A stretch of 64,000 nt of DNA, taken from NCBI RefSeq assembly GCF_000325665.1, contig NC_019908.1, positions 2,294,001 to 2,358,000 of the forward strand. Reading direction: 5' to 3'. Shown here in pieces: positions 8,548 through 18,193 of this stretch (positions are counted from its first letter, which is position 1; each line of letters starts with the position of its first letter). Both the position numbers and the translations under genes were made by a program. Below the pieces are notes generated by a model, which had not been told where the DNA came from, made no database searches, and saw only the letters and a program-made list of their open reading frames with translations. This DNA is from Brachyspira pilosicoli P43/6/78. GTDB lineage: Bacteria; Spirochaetota; Brachyspiria; Brachyspirales; Brachyspiraceae.

Positions 8548-9333
8548 TTAAAAAAGTTTTTTAATATTTCCAATAAGATTTTCTATTTTTTCTAAAATAT
8601 TGTTGTTATTTATAATGTCTTCTATGTCTTTATCAAAATTATTTGGCAATTTGCTACATAATTTTTTAGCATAATCTATAAGTTTTTTCTCTCCAACATG
8701 AAGTTCTTCATTTATAGCAAATAATATGTCAAAATATGATGCTAATATAGCACTTGTTCTATGATTAATGCTAACAATATCTTTTCTTTTTATTGCATTT
8801 TTTAATTGTTCATAGAATGAAGCTGATTGTTTTGCGTACATAACATTATAATTTTTTTCTATTATATTATCTTTAAGCTGTTTCGGATAATCTTTATTTA
8901 GTTCTTTTTGAAAATTTCTAAAATAATCATTACTTTCATAAAGTATTTTTGAGTTTTTTATATTGTATAAAAATGCTGTAGTATATCCTATTTTTGAATT
9001 GCACTTTCTCCACACATAATCAATTTCATTTTCTATATAAGAGATATCTCTATACATAAAATCTAAACAAATATTGTTTTCTTTTAATATAATCTCATCT
9101 CCATATTCAAAATAATTGTTTCCTAGTTCATAATTTATAGAATATTTTTTTGCAAATTTTTCTCTCATTTCTATATTTACTTTTTCTTTTGAATAGACAT
9201 AAATATCATAATCTGACATATTATCATTAATTAAGCTTGTTTGAGAGCCTGAAAGAACTATAGCATCTATATTATTTTTTTGTGTTGCGTATTCTATATA
9301 ATCGTTTATGATTTTGTTTATATTGGTGTTCAT
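8548..9333 (-). CDS. Pol-beta-type nucleotidyltransferase domain protein
   Basis: A 261-residue protein with the nucleotidyltransferase signature: 'LSGSQTSL' (G29, S30), 'SDYDIYVY' with D41 and D43, and a third aspartate at D91 in 'ICLDFMY'. The rest is helical and resembles the substrate-binding half of DUF4037 or aminoglycoside adenylyltransferase-like proteins. The family transfers nucleoside monophosphate to a small molecule or protein; the substrate cannot be deduced. It could be a resistance-type enzyme or a MNT-like toxin/antitoxin partner, but no HEPN-type partner is seen next to it. It lies between the HTH-receiver gene and a divergent unknown gene. Confidence 0.65.
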   Translation of the reverse strand: MNTNINKIINDYIEYATQKNNIDAIVLSGSQTSLINDNMSDYDIYVYSKEKVNIEMREKFAKKYSINYELGNNYFEYGDEIILKENNICLDFMYRDISYIENEIDYVWRKCNSKIGYTTAFLYNIKNSKILYESNDYFRNFQKELNKDYPKQLKDNIIEKNYNVMYAKQSASFYEQLKNAIKRKDIVSINHRTSAILASYFDILFAINEELHVGEKKLIDYAKKLCSKLPNNFDKDIEDIINNNNILEKIENLIGNIKKLF

Positions 9334-9480
9334 ATAATAAATATCCTAATTTGTTTCTAAATATTATAATATAATTTTTATAAAAATATAAGAAATCTAT
9401 TAGAAAAAATAATTATCTTATCTATATATAAATTTTACCGAATATAATAAACAGGATTATATTAATATAGGATTGGTTTC

Positions 9481-10233
9481 GTGCTTTTAGGAAATGATGC
9501 TTATAACAAATTTACAGAATATGTTGAAAATAATATTAATTTTGAGTTTCTATCACATATACCTGGATATGATAAGAATTATGAAGTTCAAAAAGAATCT
9601 ATCATTAAACTTATAAAAAAATCTAATAATAATGAAGCTTTTATAGATTATGCGGCATATACTTATCAAACTCTAAAAAGTAATATAATAAAACAAATAG
9701 TATTAGCTCGTATAAAAAATGAAAACGGGGAAGAGTATTCTTTTATTAATGATGATAAATTTAATCTTTCAGATGATGAATTAGTTAATTATTTATCTGT
9801 GCTTTTAATATTAAAAGATATAATGCATACAAGTTATATAGCATATCTTCCTATTTACAATGAGTATAAATATGATGTAAAAGAGTTTAGAGATAAAGCA
9901 AAAGAAATGATAGATAATTCAATTGATAATATATCTACTTTAGAAAATATTAATCCAATATTTATAGCAATAGCTGCTAAGAGTATATTACCATATTCTA
10001 TAAAAAATAATGAATTATCTTCTTCATCAAGGCTTATATCAATATTGTTTAATATATCTAGGATAATATCGTCATATCCATATGTTGAAGAAAATATATT
10101 ATATACGCAGCCTATATTTGTAAGTGCTATATATAATTTAGTTAATAATGCTTCATTTTTAGGATTGGATTATAATATGATTAAAAAATTGTATGATATA
10201 GTAAAAATAGGGGAAATAGAGTGGAAAAACTAA
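9481..10233 (+). CDS. Unknown helical protein, first of a two-gene unit
   Basis: A 250-residue protein that I do not recognise. It starts with GTG at 9481 behind a weak AGGATTGG stretch. It is predicted mostly helical and soluble, has no signal peptide and no clear metal-binding or catalytic motif. Its 3' end overlaps the start of the next gene by 13 bases, so the two are almost certainly translated together. The partner is a six-helix membrane protein, which suggests a cytoplasmic subunit of a membrane unit. That is inference only. Confidence 0.55.
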   Translation: MLLGNDAYNKFTEYVENNINFEFLSHIPGYDKNYEVQKESIIKLIKKSNNNEAFIDYAAYTYQTLKSNIIKQIVLARIKNENGEEYSFINDDKFNLSDDELVNYLSVLLILKDIMHTSYIAYLPIYNEYKYDVKEFRDKAKEMIDNSIDNISTLENINPIFIAIAAKSILPYSIKNNELSSSSRLISILFNISRIISSYPYVEENILYTQPIFVSAIYNLVNNASFLGLDYNMIKKLYDIVKIGEIEWKN

Positions 10234-11258
10234 TTAAACATAATATTAATTTTATAGTAGCGGCAATATCTTCTTTAACTATTATATCTATGTGTGCATA
10301 TATGATACTTGATATTAATAAATATGTAATGAATATATTAATTTGTCTGGAATTTTTATGTTCATTTTATTTTGTATGTATATTTTTCTATAATGTTAAA
10401 AAATATTCTAGAATTGAGTTGTTTTTTTATTTGGTTGTTTATTTGATGCCTTTTATATTATCTATATTTGGATTATTTTATGCTTTTAATTTCTTTTCGC
10501 TTGATAGGATATTTTTAAGAGAAAGTATAATTGCTTCTTTTTTAACTAGGATTTATCATGTGATATTTATTTTTTATATTAGTCATATAATATATTTTTT
10601 CTATTTATTTAGCATTGAAAATAACAATACTTTTTTCTCTTCTTTATCCTCAAATTTTGTAGTATGTGTATCAATAGTTGTAGCTTTTATATTTATAATA
10701 TTATACAGCATTTTGAATTGGGCATTTGATGGAAAGATTTCTAGTTCTTATAATGATATAAGAGATAATATTATATATGAGGCACAGACTACTTTTTCTT
10801 TAGAATCTGATAATGTAGAATATGAAGGATTTGCAAATACTTATGATGCAGCTTTAATATATTATGATAATGAACTTAAATATCAGATTGAAGATTGGAA
10901 TACTTTTAAGAAAAAACATTTATTATTTGAGACAGCTATATATCAGGGAGAGGGATTCTTTATACTTGGCAGCGGAAAGAAGTTTGTTTATTCTTATTAT
11001 ATTTTTATTTTGGCTTATGTTATAGTTAATTCTTTAATTTTAGTATTTTCTATATTTTTCTTTAAGACATTTTTGGAGAAAAAATTTAATGGTTATATGA
11101 AGATTATGATTAAAGGTTTCAAAGAAGATAGCTATATTTATGCAATAGACACAGATAAAATGGATAATACAGAAATCAAAGAGCTTTCTGAGTTGTATAA
11201 CAAAAAACTATTAAGCTACAAATATAGAGAAAGATACGTTAAGATGTTTACAAGATAA
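10221..11258 (+). CDS. Unknown polytopic membrane protein, second of a two-gene unit
   Basis: A 345-residue protein starting with GTG at 10221 behind AGGGGAAA. About six hydrophobic segments are visible: roughly residues 11-30, 35-58, 66-93, 110-130, 143-167 and 258-280. A polar loop of about 90 residues between the last two would lie outside the cytoplasm, and a basic C-terminal tail of about 65 residues would lie inside. This layout resembles a sensor's membrane part, but no kinase, cyclase or methyl-accepting domain follows. Function unknown. Confidence 0.55.
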   Translation: MEKLIKHNINFIVAAISSLTIISMCAYMILDINKYVMNILICLEFLCSFYFVCIFFYNVKKYSRIELFFYLVVYLMPFILSIFGLFYAFNFFSLDRIFLRESIIASFLTRIYHVIFIFYISHIIYFFYLFSIENNNTFFSSLSSNFVVCVSIVVAFIFIILYSILNWAFDGKISSSYNDIRDNIIYEAQTTFSLESDNVEYEGFANTYDAALIYYDNELKYQIEDWNTFKKKHLLFETAIYQGEGFFILGSGKKFVYSYYIFILAYVIVNSLILVFSIFFFKTFLEKKFNGYMKIMIKGFKEDSYIYAIDTDKMDNTEIKELSELYNKKLLSYKYRERYVKMFTR

Positions 11259-11263
11259 TTTAT

Positions 11264-11345
11264 CCGCACGGTGAGTTAGGTTAAAAATATAATTTTATTT
11301 ATAATGATAATTTTATTTTTTATATAAAATTCATTCATCGTGCGG
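11264..11345. repeat. CGCACG-bounded ~80-bp element, copy 1
   Basis: Starts CCGCACGGT and ends CGTGCGG, giving 7-base inverted ends around an AT-rich core. It lies six bases after the stop of the membrane protein gene. Five similar elements occur in the window. Confidence 0.65.
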
Positions 11346-11405
11346 TTTTTAATTTTTAATTTAATAAATTTTTTTAAACAATTTCAATTATAATCATATA
11401 AAAAG

Positions 11406-11433
11406 TTGACAAAATAATTATGTAAAGTATAAT
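11406..11433 (+). promoter_or_regulatory. Strong sigma-70 promoter ahead of the pentanucleotide repeat
   Basis: TTGACA at 11406-11411 and TATAAT at 11428-11433 with a 16-base spacer. The first ATG downstream is at 11442, so any message from that ATG would be essentially leaderless. Confidence 0.7.
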
Positions 11434-11441
11434 ATTTTCAT

Positions 11442-11534
11442 ATGAAAAGATTTAATTTATTAACAAGACAAGACAAGACAAGACAAGACAAGACAAGACA
11501 AGACAAGACAAGACAAGACAAGACAATGAGATAA
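11442..11534 (+). CDS. Short repeat-containing frame (possible OFF state of a phase-variable gene)
   Basis: ATG at 11442 opens a frame of 30 residues: seven unique residues, four copies of TRQDK encoded by the pentanucleotide repeat, then 'TMR' and a stop. There is no ribosome site between the promoter and the ATG. Removing one repeat unit, or adding two, would fuse this start to the frame that runs open from the repeat to 11860, giving a protein of about 137 residues. Whether any of this is translated is unknown; it is listed because the promoter, start and repeat are so closely placed. Confidence 0.35.
   Translation: MKRFNLLTRQDKTRQDKTRQDKTRQDKTMR
11463..11526 (+). repeat. Pentanucleotide tandem repeat (ACAAG)n, about 12.6 copies
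   Basis: An uninterrupted 5-base repeat from 11463 to about 11526. Because 5 is not a multiple of 3, each gain or loss of a unit changes the downstream frame, while every frame through the repeat reads the same five codons. No unit carries a stop codon. Confidence 0.95.
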
Positions 11535-11828
11535 GTTTAAACTTTTCAAATGATTTATTATTATCTATTTTATATTATTTTCAGTCGATATTTTCGTTGC
11601 ACGATTTTTTTAGTCATACAGTTTTTAATAACGTATATATCTTAATAATTTCAACTATTAATCAAAGTATTTTAAAAGAGCTTGAAACCCTAGTTTTTGA
11701 GAGGAGTATGTATGATAACAATAGTATGAATATAGACTTTCTTCTATGCGAGCTTGAAATCCTAGTATATGAGGGTAAACATTTTTTAAGAATGTTTATA
11801 ATAAAATTAATTTTAAGGAGAGTTCATT

Positions 11829-12293
11829 ATGAACAAAAAAATCTTATCAATCATTTTTAGTTTATTTTTAGTAGGTGTATTTAGTGTAAGCTGTTCCAAT
11901 TCTGACAAAACGGGTTCTACTATTGACGATTCAAAAGGTATAGAGCAGTTTAACGGCAATACTTATGTATCAAAAGATAGTTTTGATGGTACAAGTGTTG
12001 GATTAGATAAAGATGCTTATTTATGGATATCAATAAAAGATGGTAAAGCTGCAACTCTTCCAAGTAATGACAACACTACTGAACCTAGTTATTTAGGTTA
12101 TTTTAGTGTAACAGGAGCTGGTACTGATTATAGTTTTTCTCTTTCTGATAGTTCAGGCACACCTAATTCAGTTGTAGGTACTTTAAAATTTTCTTCTGAT
12201 GGTTCTAGTGTTACTATTAATTATAGTAAAAACACAGATGATAAAAATGAGATAATGTTAAATAAAGATATAGTTTGCAATAAAAAACAATAA
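11829..12293 (+). CDS. Small lipoprotein of unknown function
   Basis: A 154-residue secreted protein with a lipoprotein signal peptide ending in 'VFSVSC' (C22 would be lipidated). The mature part is rich in Ser, Thr, Asp and Gly and looks like a small beta-rich domain ('YLGYFSVTGAG', 'GTLKFSSDGSSVTINYS'). The start at 11829 follows a good AAGGAG site. I recognise no enzyme motif. It lies downstream of the pentanucleotide-repeat region and ends at a shared terminator. Confidence 0.75.
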   Translation: MNKKILSIIFSLFLVGVFSVSCSNSDKTGSTIDDSKGIEQFNGNTYVSKDSFDGTSVGLDKDAYLWISIKDGKAATLPSNDNTTEPSYLGYFSVTGAGTDYSFSLSDSSGTPNSVVGTLKFSSDGSSVTINYSKNTDDKNEIMLNKDIVCNKKQ

Positions 12294-12312
12294 TCAATCA
12301 TTAAAAAAATTA

Positions 12313-12359
12313 AAAAGGCTTTGCTTGAAGGTTTAAAAAATTTTCAGGCGAAGCCTTTT
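12313..12359. terminator. Bidirectional terminator between the lipoprotein gene and ligA
   Basis: A 17-base stem, AAAAGGCTTTGCTTGAA at 12313-12329 with its partner at 12343-12359 (two G-U type pairs), flanked by A and T runs so that it can serve both convergent genes. Confidence 0.85.
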
Positions 12360-12426
12360 ATAATCTCATCATAACTTTATTTTAAAATATAATAAAAATA
12401 ATAACTATATTATTATTTTAGCTTTT

Positions 12427-14421
<1,995 letters not shown>

Positions 14422-14551
14422 TTACCCCTTAAAGAATTATAATTTTTTATTGTATTAATTAGAATTATTTATATTTTAAAATTATTGTATAACGATTTTA
14501 TTATAATATAAAATTGTTTGAATTCAATAGTTAAATTTCTAGGAGATAAAT

Positions 14552-14765
14552 ATGGTATTAGATTTGCCTTCAACATTAAAAAAAATATAGAAAATATTGA
14601 TAAATAAAAAATATATCAGAAAATAAATTAATAGAAAATGCTATCATAGAATATTTAGAAGATTATTATGATTATAAAATTATTTTAGAAGCAGAAGATA
14701 TACTAAAAAATGGAGAAGAGTTATATTCTATTGATGAAGTAAAAAAAGATTTAAATATAAAATAA
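14552..14765 (+). pseudogene. Decayed RelB-like antitoxin gene
   Basis: An AGGAG site at 14541-14545 and ATG at 14552 begin a frame that stops after 12 codons. From 14604 another frame reads 'ENKLIENAIIEYLEDYYDY' and ends 'YSIDEVKKDLNIK' at 14765, which is the C-terminal half of a RelB/DUF6290-type antitoxin. The N-terminal DNA-binding half is missing or shifted. It sits directly before remnants of a matching toxin. Confidence 0.6.
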
Positions 14766-14923
14766 ATATTATAAAAACAGCTAAAAAATCTTTAGAAAAA
14801 TTAGATAGAACTATTCAAAAAAGAATATTGGCGTTATAGAGTTGAAGATTATAGAATTAAAAATTATTGATAATGAATTAATTATTTTTGTATATTGGTC
14901 ATAGAAAAAATATTTATGAATAA
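14766..14923 (+). pseudogene. Decayed RelE/ParE-like toxin gene
   Basis: Three pieces in different frames together recall a RelE/ParE toxin: 'NIIKTAKKSLEKLDRTIQKR' from 14765, 'YRVEDYRIKNY' from about 14835 and 'GHRKNIYE' before 14923. The middle of the toxin is deleted and at least two frameshifts separate the rest. No functional toxin can be made. About 350 bases of AT-rich sequence follow, in which I see nothing further. Confidence 0.6.
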
Positions 14924-15280
14924 TTTTAATTTTGCACGGGAACAAAAGGTATTGACTAAGTATTCATTAATTTATTAAATTATAATACAGAAATATCATA
15001 ATTTAAATCATACTTTGTCAAAAGTTGCAAAAAGACTAATTAAAAAATAAAAAGCCTATATGGTTGGCAAGTCTAATTTAAATTTTAAAAATTTAATTAC
15101 ATACCATACTCTTTATTCTTTATAAATATATTTTGAATTTTTATATTAACTATCTTTATAGCCAATTAAGAAATTTCAGTACCCGACCAAGCTTTAATTA
15201 AATTTATTATTTTATTAACTGTTTTGTTAAAAAATATGATATAATAATTTTAAATAATTTATTATTTAAGGAATAAAATA

Positions 15281-16726
15281 ATGTCATATTCAAAACTCAC
15301 AGTAAAAAATTTTGGAAAGATTAAAGAAGCAGAAATAGAACTTTCCGATTTAGTTTTATTTATAGGCGATAATAATAGCGGTAAAAGTTATTTGATGACA
15401 CTAATATATGGATTTGCAAATTATTCAGAAGAAATTTTAAATATTTTATTTCAAGATGAAGAATTTTTGAATGGCTTAGAAGAATATAGACAAATAGAAA
15501 CAATTATAATAAATAATGTAAAATATAATGAGCAAAATTATACTGATATAGTAAATTTATCAGATAAATATTTAAATATTCATGAAATAAATTTAATAAA
15601 AAAAGAATTAGACAATAAAAGTATATTATCTAAAGAAGATTTAAAATCAATTAATAATTTACTAAATTTACTATTAAACAAATTCAAAGAAAAAATACTA
15701 CAATTAATATTTAATACTGAAAATACTTATATTAATTTAGATTATATAAATCTATCTTTCTCTTTTGATGATTTTATTATATTATTTATAAATGAATTTG
15801 CTTTAAATATAATTAGTAAAAAACATTTTGGTATATATTCAAAAAATGGAGAAACAATAATTGATAACATTAAAGATTTTTTAATTATGATATATATTGA
15901 TTTAATAAAATATTCATTAAGTAATGATAAAAAAACTAATTTTTTACCAACTTCAAGGACTGGTTTTTTCTTATCCTATAGAGAATTAGCTAGACAATCA
16001 ATAATATCAAAATTTACAATATCTTATGATAATACTAATCTAACACCAAAAACATTTAGAAATGAAAAAACAATGTTTCAAAAAACTATAATCGATTTTA
16101 TAAATAATTTAATTGATTTATCAAAAGAGTATAAAGCGAATGAAGGATATGCAAATATAATAGAAATATTTCATAATATGATTCAAGGAAAAATAGAAGT
16201 TAATTCTGAAACGGGAGGATATTATTATAACCCTAATAATACAGATTTAAAAATACCAATGTATTTAAACTCGGCAGTAATTACAGAAACAGCACCATTA
16301 TATTTATTTTTAAAATATGGTAAAAATATAGGAACTTTTTTTATTGAAGAACCTGAAATGTCTTTGCATCTTAAACTTCAAAAACAAATGGCTAGAATAA
16401 TTATTAATTTGGTAAATAAAAATATAAATCTTATGATATCAACTCATAGTGATACTATTTTAGAACATATAAATAATATGATCAAACTTAATTTTATAAA
16501 TGATAAAGATAAAAAAGATAATTTATTAAAAAAATATTCCTACACTGAAAATGATATTATAGATATTGAAAAAATAAGAATATATCAATTTAATAGAGAT
16601 AAAGATAATACAACAAATATAATACCATTAAAAGGAAATAAAGAAACAGGTTTTTATATAGAAACTTTCCATGATTATATCAATGAAGCTTCAAATGAAT
16701 ATGATGAAATTACTGAGAATATTTAA
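15281..16726 (+). CDS. AAA family ATPase (OLD/AAA_15-like), candidate defence ATPase
   Basis: A 481-residue ABC/SMC-type ATPase. Walker A is 'GDNNSGKS' at 29-36, Walker B 'FFIEEPE' at about 353-359, and an H-loop 'STHSD' at 387-391. A 'LPTSRTG' block near 223 is typical of the AAA_15/AAA_21 group found in OLD, PARIS and similar anti-phage systems. No TOPRIM domain follows, unlike OLD; instead, 17 bases on, a small nuclease-like gene begins. Codon use is more AT-rich than in the neighbouring housekeeping genes. By analogy, the ATPase would sense a phage signal and control the partner. That role is inference. Confidence 0.7.
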   Translation: MSYSKLTVKNFGKIKEAEIELSDLVLFIGDNNSGKSYLMTLIYGFANYSEEILNILFQDEEFLNGLEEYRQIETIIINNVKYNEQNYTDIVNLSDKYLNIHEINLIKKELDNKSILSKEDLKSINNLLNLLLNKFKEKILQLIFNTENTYINLDYINLSFSFDDFIILFINEFALNIISKKHFGIYSKNGETIIDNIKDFLIMIYIDLIKYSLSNDKKTNFLPTSRTGFFLSYRELARQSIISKFTISYDNTNLTPKTFRNEKTMFQKTIIDFINNLIDLSKEYKANEGYANIIEIFHNMIQGKIEVNSETGGYYYNPNNTDLKIPMYLNSAVITETAPLYLFLKYGKNIGTFFIEEPEMSLHLKLQKQMARIIINLVNKNINLMISTHSDTILEHINNMIKLNFINDKDKKDNLLKKYSYTENDIIDIEKIRIYQFNRDKDNTTNIIPLKGNKETGFYIETFHDYINEASNEYDEITENI

Positions 16727-16743
16727 AAAGGTATTTAATTGTT

Positions 16744-17319
16744 ATGGAAAATTTTGAACAACTTTATGATATTATTGATAATAACATGTGAAAATTTATT
16801 TTATTAAATAAAGATGATATTTTTAATATTAAAGATAAAAATTCTGAAATGGAAATAAATATTAAATTAAGATATAAATCTATATGTTCAAAAGATATAG
16901 AAGGAGAAAAGAAATTTAACCATTTAAAAATAAAAAAATGTGCTGATGCTGTTATCATAAGAAAAAATAAAAATAATAATTTAGATTTGCATATAATAGA
17001 ACTAAAAAAAGATATTCATGATGATAAATTAACAAAATTTTCAGATCAATATTTTGGGGCTTATTTAAGAATAATATCTGTTTTATTAAATGAATTAAAG
17101 ATAGAAAATATTTATTTATATTTAATATATGATAAATTATTAAAAGCTGAAAATATTGATAGTACAAATAAGAATAAGAATATAACATATAATAGAGATT
17201 TATTTTATCAATGTAAAATATATAATTCTTTTCATTACCTCAATATATCATTTTTTGATTTAAAAATATTAAATATTATAAAATACAATTTACAAGATAA
17301 TACAGACATAGTTATTTAA
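16744..17319 (+). pseudogene. PD-(D/E)XK-like nuclease gene with in-frame TGA at codon 16
   Basis: From ATG 16744, placed behind an AAAAAGG stretch, the frame reads 15 codons, meets TGA at 16789-16791, then stays open for 175 codons to 17319. The next ATG in frame is 16849 (156 residues), which has no visible ribosome site. Counted from 16849, the core shows D33 in 'CADAVII', E51 and K53 in 'IIELKK' and Q67 in 'SDQYFGAYLRI', the pattern of a PD-(D/E)XK nuclease fold. It directly follows the ATPase gene. It may be a recent nonsense mutant, or translated from an internal start with a shortened N-terminus. Confidence 0.6.
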
Positions 17320-17335
17320 ACTTAAAATCTACAAA

Positions 17336-17417
17336 CCGCACGCATAGTAAATATTAGATATATAATTGATTGATAAAATCAAATTTAACCTATCATTAAA
17401 AGTTAGTTTACCGTGCG
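17336..17417. repeat. CGCACG-bounded ~80-bp element, copy 2
   Basis: Starts CCGCACGC and ends CCGTGCG around an AT-rich core. It lies 16 bases after the nuclease-like gene, at the boundary of the ATPase-nuclease cassette. Confidence 0.65.
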
Positions 17418-17582
17418 TTAATGATATTTTTATTGATAATATATTAAACATAAAATTAAATTATATTGCAATAGGAATATCTGTGGCTCCTAAACAATTT
17501 GTTTTTTTATTTTCTAATTGATTTTTTTATAAAACTTAATATAATTATATGCTGTGAGTTTTAAAACAATTAGGAGTAATTT

Positions 17583-18095
17583 ATGGATTTAAAAAATTAC
17601 ATAAGAAACATACAAGATTATCCTAAAGAGGGTATATTATTTAGAGATATCACAACCTTATTAAAAGATAAAGATGCTTTTAAGTTTGCAATAGATGCTA
17701 TGGCTAAGCAAGTTGAAGATAAAAAAATAGATTATATAGTAGGAGCTGAGAGCAGAGGATTTTTAATAGGTTCTGCTTTGGCTTATAGATTAAACTGCGG
17801 ATTTGTGCCTGTTAGAAAGAAAGGTAAATTGCCTTGCAAAACTATATCAGAAGAATATGCATTAGAGTATGGTACAGACTCTTTATATATGCATGAAGAT
17901 GCTATAAATAAAGGAGCTAATGTGCTTATAGTAGATGATTTAATTGCTACAGGAGGAACTGCTTTAGCTATGATGAAAATGGTTGAAAGACTTGGAGGCA
18001 ATATAGTTGGTTCTTCTTTTTTAATAGAATTAAAAGAATTAAATGGAAGAAAAGATATAGGCAAATATCCTGTTAATGTTTTAATAGAATATTAA
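17583..18095 (+). CDS. apt: Adenine phosphoribosyltransferase
   Basis: Purine salvage enzyme converting adenine and PRPP to AMP. The 170-residue protein has the normal length, the PRPP-binding motif 'VLIVDDLIATGGTALAM' and the 'GAESRGFLIGSALAY' and 'VRKKGKLP' segments of Apt. Its ATG follows a TTAGGAG site at 17570-17576. It is monocistronic with a terminator just downstream. Confidence 0.95.
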   Translation: MDLKNYIRNIQDYPKEGILFRDITTLLKDKDAFKFAIDAMAKQVEDKKIDYIVGAESRGFLIGSALAYRLNCGFVPVRKKGKLPCKTISEEYALEYGTDSLYMHEDAINKGANVLIVDDLIATGGTALAMMKMVERLGGNIVGSSFLIELKELNGRKDIGKYPVNVLIEY

Positions 18096-18130
18096 ACTTT
18101 TTTATTTACAAAAATAAATATAAAAAATAA

Positions 18131-18166
18131 AGAATAGGAATTATAATATAACTCCTATTCTTTTTT
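18131..18166. terminator. Bidirectional terminator between apt and the OppA gene
   Basis: AGAATAGGA at 18131-18139 pairs with TCCTATTCT at 18153-18161, with A-rich sequence before and T-rich sequence after. Confidence 0.85.
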
Positions 18167-18193
18167 ATTTGCATATTTTATTATTTACAAAAT

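Noticed and set aside
11678-11773. CRISPR array
   Set aside because: Only two imperfect copies with a 72-base period, no third copy and no cas genes in the window.
11597-11860. 87-codon frame starting with TTG as an independent gene
   Set aside because: No ribosome site, and the frame is open further upstream into the pentanucleotide repeat, so it is better viewed as the possible downstream part of a switchable frame; it overlaps the well-supported lipoprotein start.
16789-16791. TGA as a selenocysteine codon or reassigned tryptophan codon
   Set aside because: All other genes use TGA/TAA/TAG as stops in the usual way, nothing like a SECIS hairpin is evident, and the residue position is not a redox motif.
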